From Liolophura sinensis (lineage: Eukaryota; Mollusca; Polyplacophora; Chitonida; Chitonidae), in contig NC_088303.1 in assembly GCF_032854445.1 (NCBI RefSeq), forward strand, positions 32,249,501 to 32,313,500: 64,000 nt of DNA, read 5' to 3'. A model generated the notes under the pieces. The model worked only from the letters and a program-made list of their open reading frames with translations. It ran no database searches and was not told where the DNA came from. The position numbers and the translations under genes are program-made. Shown in pieces: positions 1-11,285 of the stretch (the first letter of the stretch is position 1; every line of letters begins with the position of its first letter).

Positions 1-824
1 CCATTCCTCAGAATAAGCCACCTCTCAATAAAGCCATTTTTAATAACGAAGATTCCAGAAATTATAGTTCTTTTGTCTAACACCATTTTAAAAATATGTA
101 GGAATTTTTATCACAAATTTGCAGGAAATAGCACATCAGAAACTTTACTGTGGTTAGCTCATCGTAACGTAACAAACTGCCCTTATCCTTGCAATGGGGT
201 ATTTCCCAAGAATGAGTGTCAAGCTGCAAAACACCTAATGTTTTTGTTTACGCACATCATTATTTCATTTACATCCTCGCATTACCGATTCTCGCAAGTG
301 CCGATTAAATATTTATTTCAACACAGACATGGAAGAATGCTTTTTTTTATTCTATTTTTTTTTCGAAAAAAAAATAATAATTTGTATGTTCACATTGACT
401 TGGCTCAGCGTTTTTCTCCTCAATATCACCCTGACAGTTCAGCTCGTCATTGTTTGATCCGCGAGAGGACGACAAACTGACGTGCTGGGAAAGGAACAGC
501 GTGTCGATTTCAGCCGGCGGGAAATGTCTCGTGCTCTGATTGATGGGGCGAGCATCTTAACACCAGTGTTCAGGTCTGTTTAATGGTTCAATTGAGCAAA
601 ATGATTGGTGTAATAAGGTATAAATCACGCGTAATAACTATAACCACGGAATGATAGTCGACACGCTAATATAATATACAAAACAAAGTATTTGCTTGTC
701 TCGTGTCGGGTAGAGAGACAGATGTCAGGGGTGCACGCACTGTGTGCTGTCTTACCCGGAGAAAAACAAGACCGGCCTTATCATTATACAGAAGCTAGGT
801 ATGGCACGACATCAGTGCTTACGT
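1..824. other. Non-coding, nothing recognised
   Basis: AT-rich unique-looking sequence. The 135-codon ORF at 73-480 is K/N/F-rich low-complexity translation without any domain, so it is not called. Confidence 0.6.
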
Positions 825-1110
825 ATTAAACGTTACTCAATTGTTAAATGTTATAGGCAAGTATTAGACGTAAACTTTGTTCAAGTGTTAAACGGAACTC
901 AAGTTTGTTTTACCTTATACAAAAGTATTAAACGTTTCTCAAATTTCAAACGTCATAGGCAAGTATTAAACACAAACGCTGTTCAAGTATTAAACGTTAC
1001 TAAAGTGTTGAACATTTTAGGCAAGTATTAAACGTTACGGGTATATTTCCGTAAGCAAATATTAAACATAAGTATTTAACGTACTGCAAGTATTCAACTT
1101 TATTCTCAAT
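825..1110. repeat. Degenerate tandem repeat built on 'aagtattaaacgtta'
   Basis: The phrases 'caagtattaaacgtt', 'caagtgttaaacg' and 'aagtattaaacacaaacg' recur about every 30-50 bases, with sub-periodicity near 15. Copies are strongly diverged, so this is an old array. An ORF crosses it but has no coding signature. Confidence 0.75.
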
Positions 1111-1149
1111 TCTTGTCACGCCTAGCTGACAGTAAGCGATCAATGCCGC

Positions 1150-1392
1150 ACGTGTGGCCGTTTGCGATATCTGTCATTCGTTGAAGACCACTTGTCTAAC
1201 ACCAATATGGTGGAAGTGTCCGTAGGTAATATGTGGGAAAGTTCGTCAATAAATTGCCAAAGTTCGATGGTTTACAGCCTCTGCTATTCTGGTTTCTTCA
1301 ATTCATAAGTATGACAACCGTCGTGTAAGTTATAATATTCTGGAGTATGGAGGTAAACAAGAAATAAATAAATAAATAAATACATAAATAAG
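1150..1392 (+). mobile_element. SINE-like element, diverged copy, with AAATA tail
   Basis: It aligns along its length with the copy at 3390-3612: 'cacttgtctaacaccaatatgg', 'gtgggaaagttcgtca', 'ggtttac', then 'cgtcgtgtaagttataatattctgg'. It ends in a simple aaataaata tail at 1361-1392. This 3' portion resembles a widespread mollusc SINE tail. No tRNA-like head is clear in this copy. Confidence 0.7.
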
Positions 1393-3167
1393 TAATAAAC
1401 ATTACGCAAGTATCAAACTTACTATAAATTTGAATAATATAATTATGTCGACCTAAATAATGCCCATATAATTTTTGGCAAGTAAATCCGCACAAGTTTA
1501 TGTTGACATTTTTTTACATTGACGTTTTTAGCCATTGTCGCTGACAGCAGCATACAAGATGTTACTCCAGAAGTTCCGTTATCTTAACGGTGAAGGTTAT
1601 CACCGTGGAACATCTACTATCTGACAAAGCCGTTAGAATGTGTGAACAGCGCGCCGGGGCCTTAGTAAGCCGTCTTCTTCCGTGTAAGTGAGTGACTATA
1701 CATATAGGCGATATCCCAGCCTAATCTGAAAGCATGAAATCGACAAGCCGAATGATGTGAAATCCACAACCCGGTGTATCTTTCCGTGCTGGGAGGGGTG
1801 CGTTTTGCTTGTCAGTTTGCGCGATCGGAGCGCACGATAAGCTGCCGCCGGTCTGATGTGTACGCGCGGCTGCCCGCCTTCACCTCACTCTCCCGCGGCA
1901 GGTTAGGGGCGATCGGAGAGATTTCCCCTCAGTCCCTTGTCTTTATCCCAACCGAAGGGGTCCACCACCATGACCCTACCCGTCCAATAGAAGCGTTGAT
2001 TTGCCAACGAAGCCGTATCAAATAGGCAAATGTTCACACCGGACTGTGAGGAATGTTTAGGAAATGCCCCAATACAAGCGGCCTAAAGAAGATAAAAACA
2101 AAACGGTTAAACATCTTGGCGCTTTGCAAATTCGATGTGAAAGATAAGTAGTGTTAGAATCACGCTGTCTATACGCGTATGTGTTTTTGAGGTCGCATAT
2201 ACAGTCTACGTGATAACAAGTCGACGACATTTTGCGTCTTATCAAAATTACTTGAATTAGTTCTTCCCACTTTTATTTCCACCCTGGAGTCAAAGCTAAT
2301 TTCCCTTGATTTATATATAGTAGTTTAATACAAGTTAGATAGATACAAGCCCAAGTAAAAGTACAATAAAGTACCCCACTGCTTAGATGTGTTTCGGCTG
2401 AAAAGTACAGCCCAGATACACATTAAATAAAAATAGCAAAAACATTTGGTTGACACTTTTATATGCACTACAGCTTAAGCTCTTCGTCAAGTACAAAAAA
2501 AATTAGTTTAGACAGAGCACTGAAACTACAAGGATCATTTGAAAAAATAAACGTTGTACAGGCCTACAGAAAATTATTGTTTCTGTTATTATTTATATTT
2601 ATAATTTGTAAATTCACCATACAAGTAATATTCTATATTACTACTTCTTCCATTCAGATAAATATTTTTTCAGTGTAAAACCTAAATTTTATGACATCTT
2701 TAGTACAACTATTTTTCTTGTTCTCAGTTTTGTGTGCTCTATACAGAGCCATTTACACTAGACAGCCTTCCATTATCCTGAACTTCTTCAATGTCTTGCT
2801 CTTTCTCATGTCGCAGGCGAATCTAATTTGCATATCTGGGGATTATCAATACAACGGAACATATGTTGACGCTTTTGACGTTGATCACAGCAAGAGGACG
2901 CATATGATTTACGACATGGCCTCTCTCTTCGGATCTATTGTCCATGGCTTGTTAAGACGATTTGCAACCCTAGCCATTGTGCATCTCCTTCACTCCTATT
3001 GTTCTGGTTTTATCACGGTAGGGGCACGGGCACGTGTATTGGGGGCTCATCTATACCCGAGGACCAAATGCAGAGGCACAAAGATCGTCCCGAACCCCAA
3101 CCCAAACCCAACCCCGATGAAATATCTGAGTAGGTCGAACATCAATATATAATCACTTATTCAAGAA
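1393..3167. other. Non-coding; no supported gene
   Basis: The 153-codon ORF at 2691-3152 begins with a hydrophobic, signal-like stretch and ends in an Asn-Pro repeat from an 'accccaaccc' tract. It matches no family I recognise and has no splice or promoter context. 1774-2025 is a GC-richer patch. Confidence 0.5.
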
Positions 3168-3170
3168 TTT

Positions 3171-3340
3171 ACAAATTCCAAGCTCCCATTCGAATGCTGA
3201 CATTCGAAATGAAGATGTCACAAATATTTGACCAAGCCAACTAAAAAGTGCGCGCTAAAAAGTTGGCTTGGTCAAATAATACTACATTGATACATCTTCG
3301 TTTCGAATGTCAGCATTGGTCTTGGACTGGGAATTTGTAG
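3171..3340. mobile_element. Foldback (MITE-like) inverted repeat element
   Basis: The left arm at 3171-3242 and right arm at 3340-3261 are reverse complements over about 72-80 bases with one short gap and a few mismatches (e.g. 'tttgaccaagccaact' against 'agttggcttggtcaaa', and 'gctgacattcgaaa' against 'tttcgaatgtcagc'). They are separated by 18 bases that can themselves pair (gtgcgcgc). The whole unit is a single hairpin of about 170 bp. No ORF and no clear target-site duplication were seen, so transposon origin is inferred. Confidence 0.75.
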
Positions 3341-3389
3341 ATTGTTGAGCTGTCAATGCTTGTGGGCCATTGGTAACAATCGAGTCAAT

Positions 3390-3612
3390 GCTCCCCTGGC
3401 CTTTTGTGCATGTCTTAAACGTTGATCGATCACTTGTCTTCCAACAATATGGTGTGCACGTCTGTATATCACACGTTGGAAAGTTCGTCAGTAACTAGCT
3501 AAAGGTCAGTGGTTTACACCGGGCACTCTTGTTTCCTCCATCCAATAAACTGTCCGCCATGGTATGATTGAAAAGTCCTGAATATGGCGTTAACAATCAA
3601 ATAAATATGTGT
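3390..3612 (+). mobile_element. SINE-like element, better preserved copy
   Basis: It contains 'gtgtgcacgtctgtatatc', 'ttggaaagttcgtcagtaac', 'ggtcagtggtttacaccggg', 'tgtttcctccatcc', 'ctgtccgccatggtatgattg', and ends 'ctgaatatggcgttaacaatcaaataaata'. The order and tail match the copy at 1150-1392 and the reversed copy at 31140-31270. I recognise the 3' half as a common mollusc SINE-type sequence. Confidence 0.8.
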
Positions 3613-6516
3613 ATCCAGTGTCTGCAGAAGCTGGTCATTTTTTATCAACATTTGGAGAGATGTGACAAGCATAGACTGAGAGGAAGTCATGTTCGTATTC
3701 AGCAGCGCTGCCTTGGGTTGTGGAAGCACAAGAGGTGTGGGAACATAAGGACACAAGCAACGCTCAGTTGATCACTAATGTCTTGTGAATGGGGGGAATG
3801 GGGGGGGGGGGGGGGGGAAACATGCCTCCTACACTTGTCGACAAGCTCACATGATGTCTTACAGCGCCCTCTGGTGTGCTGATCTAGCGGTAAGTGACAT
3901 TCTAATTCTGAGCCCCTCTCTGTGGGAATGGTTATCAGCAGACATCAGAGATCGCCCCCTCCCCGGGAATTCTCTCCCTGGGTATAAGACCAGTACAGCC
4001 CGATTATCTGTCTTACCCTACATCCTTGGGCTGCCGAGCTCCGATACCCTTTGAACATCGCGTCTTCAGACAATTTCTATAATTCCCAAATGCACTTGGA
4101 CCTTTTACTTACGCAGCCTAATTCGTTTTTTATTTGACACATCCTCTTCTTTGGCGGTGCAGTTTTTCCACTCCCCCGAAGTTCTCTGAAATACCGGTGT
4201 CTCTGACAATGACTGATAATTGCCGGGTACACTCGCCATGGCTTCTACGCACCAGCCCATGTCTAAAACAATTTCTTTATTACAAATTCACTACAGAAAA
4301 AAACCCTCTGTGTCGTATTTGTGTGTCGGTGGGATGTCCAGATCATCACCCGGTAGAAATTAGTATCCCCTTGAGATTCGCCTAGAAGACATTTTTGGTA
4401 CTATCCGCTGGTATGGAGGTGGGTCTGTCTAAGCCCGTCGCTGGCACAGCACGTGCAGCACCGATTTGCGGATGGCCAGCCCCAGTCACATCGCTCACAC
4501 TTAACCACCGCATCAACAACTGCCTCGACAATTTTAAAACATTAGTTTCTTGATTAATTCTTAAGTCATGTTTGATTAAAATACACGCCTCTGTCTGTAA
4601 GACACAATCAGTCCTAGAATGGCGTTTAGTCCCCTCTTAACTACAAATAATTATAAAACACGGCTTTTTTCGTTAAAAACGTAACTTTTTTGTGAAAATT
4701 CAAAATGTGGAAACATTTTGGAGGAAAGATGAAAGTGTATGGATAGCGTGCGCATACGGTTGGCGTAAATGTACGACAAAGTGTCAGTTGTGATAAGAGG
4801 GGTTTAAAGTAAGAGCATCCTCGTTTCCGACAGCAGTACAGTATACATGATAAACAGGGGAATAACGGGACATAAACAAGGCGATATCGACGATCTGGCA
4901 CGATCACCCTTCAGTAAAACACTTACCGCTAAAACGGCGTCTTAATTTATGGTCTACCTGGCCTTTTATGGATAACTACAGTTCCATAAAACACTACCGA
5001 CAAAGCGAGATCAATTATAGAAATGTGCTTGTCGGAGTTTGGAGGGCTTTGTTTGAATCAGGAGCATTACAGTGACAGTGTCATTGGAACGTCGCTGTAT
5101 CCATTACCACCTTTCACACGTGTTGACACTGGGTTGATGCTAGCAGTCCTCTAATCGTTATGATCAGTTGGAAGATCTGTCTATAACAACTCCGATTTCT
5201 CCCCTAGAACACCACAATACACTCACAGATCTCGCTGATATACTTCCCTAATGACTCAAAGCTTGGACTCCCATCCGGTCGGCATCCCGTGCTTCCCATC
5301 AACAGCCTTATATCCATTACGGCAACATAACATCTTTCTGTTTTGCTCTCTACCTTGGTCACACATCAATACCGATAAAGAAATCGGCGAAAATCTAAAT
5401 GTTTTCTCATAAGCATATTTTACACAGCAGCTGTGAGATATGAGCTTCTGCGCATGATAACGGGCATGATTATAGATGTCTTTAGAATACGTCTCACAAT
5501 GTGTCCATACTTTCCGGTTCTGAGGCCGATTCCAAAAAGGCGGTTTTACCTTTAAAGGCAAAATCTGAAAGGTGATTTCCACGTTATATTTGGACCGGAA
5601 AGACGTTAAAATTGGAAGACTTGACGAATAATATTTTAGGTCACATCTCTCAAAATTTTAACATTTGCGGGCAATTATCAAACTGAATAGGTATTATATA
5701 TTTAGGATTTATATCCACACTTATGTTAAGAACCGGCTCCTGGACTTTCGTCTTGAACTATAAATGCTGTATCAAAATATATGTCAAGCTACACTTTTTC
5801 ATGTAGTACTTCAAAAAAAAGAAAAGGAGAAAGAAACAAAAAAGAAAAGAAAGTAACTACGTGTTGGTCAACCAGTGAAATAAATTGGTGCTAGTTGGTA
5901 TCTGTTTAGATAAACGTTTTCTTTCATAGCATTTAATTGCTTTACATGCATATAACCATATCCATTATTCTGTATAAATAATGCTACTATATTAAGTGTT
6001 ATGCATGTAGAATATAAATATATGTGTTTAGCCCAGTTAAACGTCTCATTGAAAAAAGTATTTTAAAAAATTAAGATATTTTTTTTAGAATTTTTTTGTT
6101 CGTGCTGGAAAAACTACATGCTGATAGAAGATATCATATACATACACCCAGATAACAATTTCACGGGCTGTAAAATGATTATTTCAAAAAGTATCAGCCA
6201 GTAAATATTTTACTGTTGATCTGTTTATCCTATACATTAACATTCTCTAAGTATTTGATAAAATAGCTTGATGTCTATTTTGTGATGTTCACTGTATTGT
6301 TCATGTGATTATAACGTTTATAGTAGAAAATAAAAGAAGAATCTTTATAATTTTTTATATTTAACTTCAGAGTTGTAATGGTCTATAAAATATTTTTGCT
6401 TGACATCACTGAAAATAAAGATCTTTTACTGTTTTTTTCAGGTATAAGTGTAAAAATATAGTAGATTAATTGACAATTTGTATATTACATACACATAGCA
6501 GGACATTTCATAACAC

Positions 6517-6517
<1 letters not shown>
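3613..6517. other. Non-coding; G-run, SINE scrap, purine tract
   Basis: It holds an 18-base G-run at 3800-3817 preceded by another six Gs, a short piece at 4455-4485 resembling the 'gcaccgagttgcggatgg' core of the SINE at 11066-11285, and an A/G-only tract at about 5810-5855. The 108-codon ORF at 5582-5256 (minus) has no domain. No gene is supported. Confidence 0.55.

Positions 6518-6589
<72 letters not shown>
6518..6589. repeat. (AT)n microsatellite, about 72 bp
   Basis: Uninterrupted TA dinucleotides. The IYIYIY ORF over it is an artefact of the repeat. Confidence 0.98.
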
Positions 6590-6593
<4 letters not shown>

Positions 6594-6783
6594 GGTGGGT
6601 ACATATAATATATACTAGCATGAATATAAGCTATGTACAGACAACATAGCCTCAAAGTATTGTCATTATATACATCGTTATATACCATATACTGGTTCCT
6701 ATTTCAATAGAATAACTGAGACAAAAAGCATTGCATACATGTACAATATAATAAAAATGTGAGAAACCATGACAGAAGGTTGA

Positions 6784-6870
6784 ACTGAGTGAGTAAGTGA
6801 TTGGGGTTTAACGTCTTACTTTGCAATTTTTCAGTCAGTTGACGACGACAGGAGGCAGAAAGCTAAGAGA
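6784..6870 (+). mobile_element. Dispersed repeat fragment ('ggggtttaacgtc...' type)
   Basis: 'gagtgagtaagtgattgg', 'ggtttaacgtc' and 'tttttcagtcagttgacgac' follow each other as in a dispersed repeat I associate with bivalve and other lophotrochozoan genomes. It is a single partial copy, identified from memory of the pattern. Confidence 0.5.
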
Positions 6871-7839
6871 ATGTCTAAGGGAAATACGTAAAAATAAAAA
6901 CGTCAGTTACTGTTCTCAAGTCGACTCGGGCGATGAGCGCATTGTACGTGTTTAGTACTGCGCATGGGCTTTTCTCTGGGAACATACGGTGACTTGGGAC
7001 AGCCATCTTTCCGCGGAGCGTTCATATTTCAGAAGGCCGGCAAGACAAGATAGCCCGCCCGTGTAAGGTGGCTGCTCGGGCCCCGGGGAGACAAGATAGC
7101 TGACTGCCCCTGTTCGCGTCCGATAATTTACAGACATGTTAGCACTTGTTGCGAAAAGAGATAATTTAATTATGCATCGGTGAGAAAATGTTGAAAGTTG
7201 AGTACACACCCTCAAGAGAAGTTTGCCTTATCTTGTGACAAACTCCTATAAGTAGTCGCAATGTCTCTCGATTATCTGCGTGGTGATTTATTACACAGTG
7301 TCTAAATCTACAAATATGCTCAGTGCTTTCAACCTTCCACAATGGCTCCAGAATGTATACTATATCGTTGTTAGCGCTTAGACATTATATAGCTTTTGGT
7401 ATATTTAATTGTTAAGATCACATGTCGAATCTGAGCATACACAGTCGCCTGTGAACAACAGACCAGCGTGTTTTTAAAACCATCCATGTGTACATAGGCA
7501 CCTAGATCAAATAAATTCATTGTACATCCTTACACAAACCAAAGTGGAAAGTTGAAATCTGATATGCCTGAATTGAGTGATAGTACACGCATGTGTTTCT
7601 ATGGATAGCGTAATAAATATATCGTCCCGTATAAGTAACAATGAAGCTCAGACGAAAACATTTGCGTGATATTTCAAGCGATGAACGATTTTAGAACAGT
7701 GTTAAGTCTTTTCACCGACAAACACAAATGCATGTTTTTTTTTTTTGCGAAGAAATGCTTATTATAGAATATGATTGTGTCGACAGAACGATTAATTTGA
7801 TAGTTGAAACACATACAGCTATATAACGATAGTGTTATA

Positions 7840-7971
7840 TGGCAGCCATCTTTGAGGTAAGTTTGTTTATATTGTCAATGATATCCCATTACCAGCCAAG
7901 GGCCTCTGTCCAGTTTATCCCACGTCTAGCAACATACACAATACGCAAACTGACCTCAAAGATGGTTGCCA
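7840..7971. mobile_element. Inverted repeat, 27-bp arms, possible MITE
   Basis: 'tggcagccatctttgaggt' at 7840-7858 is mirrored by 'acctcaaagatggttgcca' at 7953-7971. Arms of 27 bases (7840-7866 and 7945-7971) carry three mismatches, and weaker pairing continues inward for about 13 bases. The loop is about 78 bases. No ORF of note lies inside. Confidence 0.6.
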
Positions 7972-9309
7972 TTGCAAAGTATGGACGCAGGCTCACGTGT
8001 TTCAGTCCTAATATACTAGGTTGTATGTTCAGAGTACAGATATACCCTGATAAATAGTCCTAGTCTATGTTGGACATTCATCGTCTCGGTCGTGCTACTT
8101 CACGGAGATGGGGATTCATTGTGTTATGAAGAGGCATGCATATATAGTCCCCCGTCATATACGAGATCACGGTCAGGCGGTGGAGTTTTGCGATCAGGGA
8201 GAGATCTATTGTCTACAGAGAAAAGTGTACCTCTCTAGTCGGGGCTGTTGTCAGCAGCAAGCACGATGCTGTGATAACGAGTGGAAAATTGTGTTTTGTT
8301 TGAGAGTGTCAGGGGTTGATTTTGGAGGCACTGTCATCTGAGAATCTCAATAAAGCTTACCTGGTGTTACCTGGGAGACGGGCTGGATGCTCAAACACGC
8401 CATTCCCCCGGGGTGCACCTGTGCCCAGTTCCCCGCCTCATGAACAGACCAATCCTTCCTTCCCCCATCACACAAGGCGAGCTGCCCGGATCTCAAGAAA
8501 TGCCCATTCAGGTCGACTTACGAACCGTGAGCAGAAGTGTACAGACAGCGACATAAATAAGACAAAGCCGGATCGAGTGTAATTGTTGTCATTTTTGTAG
8601 TTGACACGACAAGAAGGGAAACAAATGATTATTTAACGAGTTTGGTGGGGTGCCGTGCCCCTTATTCGCGGGTTATAGGGCGAAGGTGGTAACAGAGCCA
8701 TACTTGAGCGCACCTTTTGAGACAAGACACAAACACCCGGGTTAAAGAATTGTTGAACGGTGTGACAAAAGGACCGAGTTAACGCTCCGATCATCAATAT
8801 ATATGGTAGCGTGTTTATCACGTGAAGTCAAGAAGCCATGCAGCATCTCTACCCTCTCCCTCTCTCCATACCTTTAGAAAAGAACCATTATTAATAGCTG
8901 TTAAACTGCTCGGTGATTTTCAGTGGGTATCACAGCTGCTTGGGTGGCGTGATTGACAGCTTCCAGCTTATTTACTGGTCGATTTCAAACCCGCAGCTGA
9001 CAGGCATTTTAACACGTCTAACAAAACACTGGCTAATCCTTTAATCACCTCGCGTGATTCTGATCGGCAGACTGCGAATTCATACTGACAGAGATAAACA
9101 AGTGAAGAATTATAATGCTCCTAAACTTTTATATCATTATACATGAATGCATCTTAAAGATTCTTTTGCCAAGAAAATCTTTTTATTCACTGAGAAAAAA
9201 CTGAAATAAAGAGAACAATATTATGAGTTTTGAAGAAGGATTTTGAGAATCACTAGGAAAGCTTCTAATAAAAAAAAAAGAACAACAATAAAGACCAAAG
9301 CAGACAAAT
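7972..9309. other. Non-coding, nothing certain
   Basis: 8340-8830 is richer in GC and non-repetitive, with several chance ORFs on both strands. 8920-9080 is also complex, with 'ctaatcctttaatcacctcg' and 'gtgattgacagc' (homeodomain and TALE-like words). No coding exon was recognised. Confidence 0.45.
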
Positions 9310-9860
9310 CATTGCTGTCGCTTTTTGACATCGTTTAATGTTGTGAAACTTTGTTTATGACACCAAGAAGAAACTGCTGCGGTTTTTCATATAAACAGTT
9401 ACTGTGTGTTTTCTGTCAGACATCGTTTAACCCTGTGAAATTTCGTTAGATTCAAGAACCAACTGCTGTAGATGTTGTCTTAACGTTATAATTGTGAAAC
9501 TTAGTCAGAGCATGGGGGCTTCTGTTGTGTGCGTGGTTTCACTTTTAGACATTTCTTAACGTTATAATTGTTAAACTTAGTCAGAGCAAGAGGGGTTTTG
9601 CTGTGTGCATGGTTTCCCTTTTAGACATTTCTCAACGTTTAAATTGTGAAACACAGCCAGAGCGAGAGCTCCTCTACTGTGCACTTGGTTTCCCTATTAA
9701 ACATTGTTTAAACGTATAGTCGACATAAAGAAGCACCTGCTGTGGTTTACTGTTAAACATTATTTAATATTGTGAAATTTATGTTCAGATCTAAGAGGTA
9801 TCTGCTGTGGTTTTTACGTCAAACATTGTTCAATATTGTGAAACTTTACGCAAAAAAATA
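9310..9860. repeat. Degenerate tandem repeat, about 75-90 bp unit, 7 copies
   Basis: The cycle is 'agacatttcttaacgtt', 'attgtgaaacttagtcagag', then 'ctgctgtggttt', repeated about seven times with substitutions and small indels. Central copies (about 9475-9660) are the most alike and flanking ones more diverged, as expected of an ageing minisatellite. Confidence 0.8.
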
Positions 9861-11065
9861 ATTAAGTATGCGTGCAAATTTTGTGGTTTTCCGAATAGTT
9901 TTTTTTGTAATTTCTGTAAGTTTGAAAATGTAACAATGTAATAACTTTACAGTGAAGATAAATAACATATAAAAAGTTGTACTCACTATATAGCTGGACT
10001 ATAACCACGAAAGGCTATATACAAGCTTTAATAAGTACATGGTGTTGAGGTGCTCCGGTTTGTACACGTTTTAAAAAGCCATCCATCAAACAGCATTATA
10101 ACACAGGCGCTAAAGGTCCACACAATCATTTCAGCAATCATCACATGACTTTAGGTTTAATTTAAGTTTCCCAAAGAGAGCTCCTATTTTCCTATTCCTT
10201 TTCAACCAATCCCCAAAGCGGATTGAACTCAAAGCACATTGTGATAGAGGGACAAAGGTCAGCTTGACGGGCGCTTTGATGTCACCGACTTCCGACACTC
10301 CATATAAGATTCTTGAAAGAGGCCCGTAACGCTTCAGTATGACACCGAATTCAATACTCGTACAAAAAATGTAAATCCCGCGTTGTCATCTCCAAATGTA
10401 TCACCAAAAGACGTGTATTTAGTAAATTAAATTCCATTTATGTATGAGAAATTTACATATATTTTACTTGGTATATAGGCACATGTGTTATATCGGCACT
10501 GAAAACGGTTAAACTACACGTCTTCAGTATTAGATGAGTTTTTTAGTACAGCATACGATATACATTCAAGAGTAACTGAAATGGATATATAAATACAAAA
10601 CGTACCGCAGTCAAGTGTATAAGTGGTGAAATATTTCAATAAGGATTTATTCAGATAACACATCATAGTATCAAGGTGCTGAAACGTATAAAAGTTTACT
10701 TAATAGAGTATATTTTACACGTACACATACATTGACATATACTATTATCTATAGAGAAAGAGATTGGTTTTCACCTTGTGTTAACATTAAAGTTTCCTAA
10801 GAAAATTAACGTTGCTGTTGGTCTTACTTATACATGTATACTATAGTAACAGCATGCTGCAAAAAAGCCTATAAAAGCAGCTATAAAAGATTTGCCAGGT
10901 ATCTAAAATCTAAAACGTTAGTGCTGACTGCATAGATTTACGTTTGCGTATTGACTGGATTGTCTAACAAGAAGAAGCATATATAAGGCTCTTCAATGCA
11001 TTCGGGATATAAGCAATGGATCGTATAAACATATCGCCTTATTTATACCGAGACAATTATAGCAC
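9861..11065. other. AT-rich non-coding, nothing recognised
   Basis: No ORF of interest, no array and no SINE seen. Confidence 0.6.
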
Positions 11066-11285
11066 GTCAGTGAGGCGCAATGACGCAGGAGCTTCTCACC
11101 AATAGGGTCGTTGTGAGTTCAAGTCCAGCACAAGGTGGCGTCCTCTCCGGCCGTAGGTACGTAGGCCTGCACCGAGTTGCGGATGGTTGTGCACCCTCCC
11201 CCCATCCCGTCCCGAGCTCTGCCCGATTTCCTCCCGCCTTCCGTTGTAGAGAAATATTTTAGAGAAATCATGGTGAACGCTTACT
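11066..11285 (+). mobile_element. tRNA-derived SINE copy
   Basis: The head resembles a tRNA, with the B-box-like 'gagttcaagtccagc' at about 11116-11130 preceded by 'gcaggagcttctcacc'. Then come the core 'ctgcaccgagttgcggatgg', a 'tttcctcccgcc' block and a tail 'agaaatattttagagaaatc' that is a diverged form of the 'gaaatattcttgagtacg' SINE end. It is not a functional tRNA gene. Confidence 0.65.

Noticed and set aside
2691-3152. 153-codon ORF with a hydrophobic start
   Set aside because: No family recognised, ends in an Asn-Pro low-complexity tail, no splice or promoter context; probably chance.
6485-6688. ORFs through AT microsatellites (also 19075-19287 and 52678-53049)
   Set aside because: IYIYIY translations are simple-repeat artefacts.
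11100-11140. Functional tRNA gene at the B-box-like sites (also near 20945, 26960, 36020, 56828)
   Set aside because: No complete cloverleaf can be formed; these are SINE heads.
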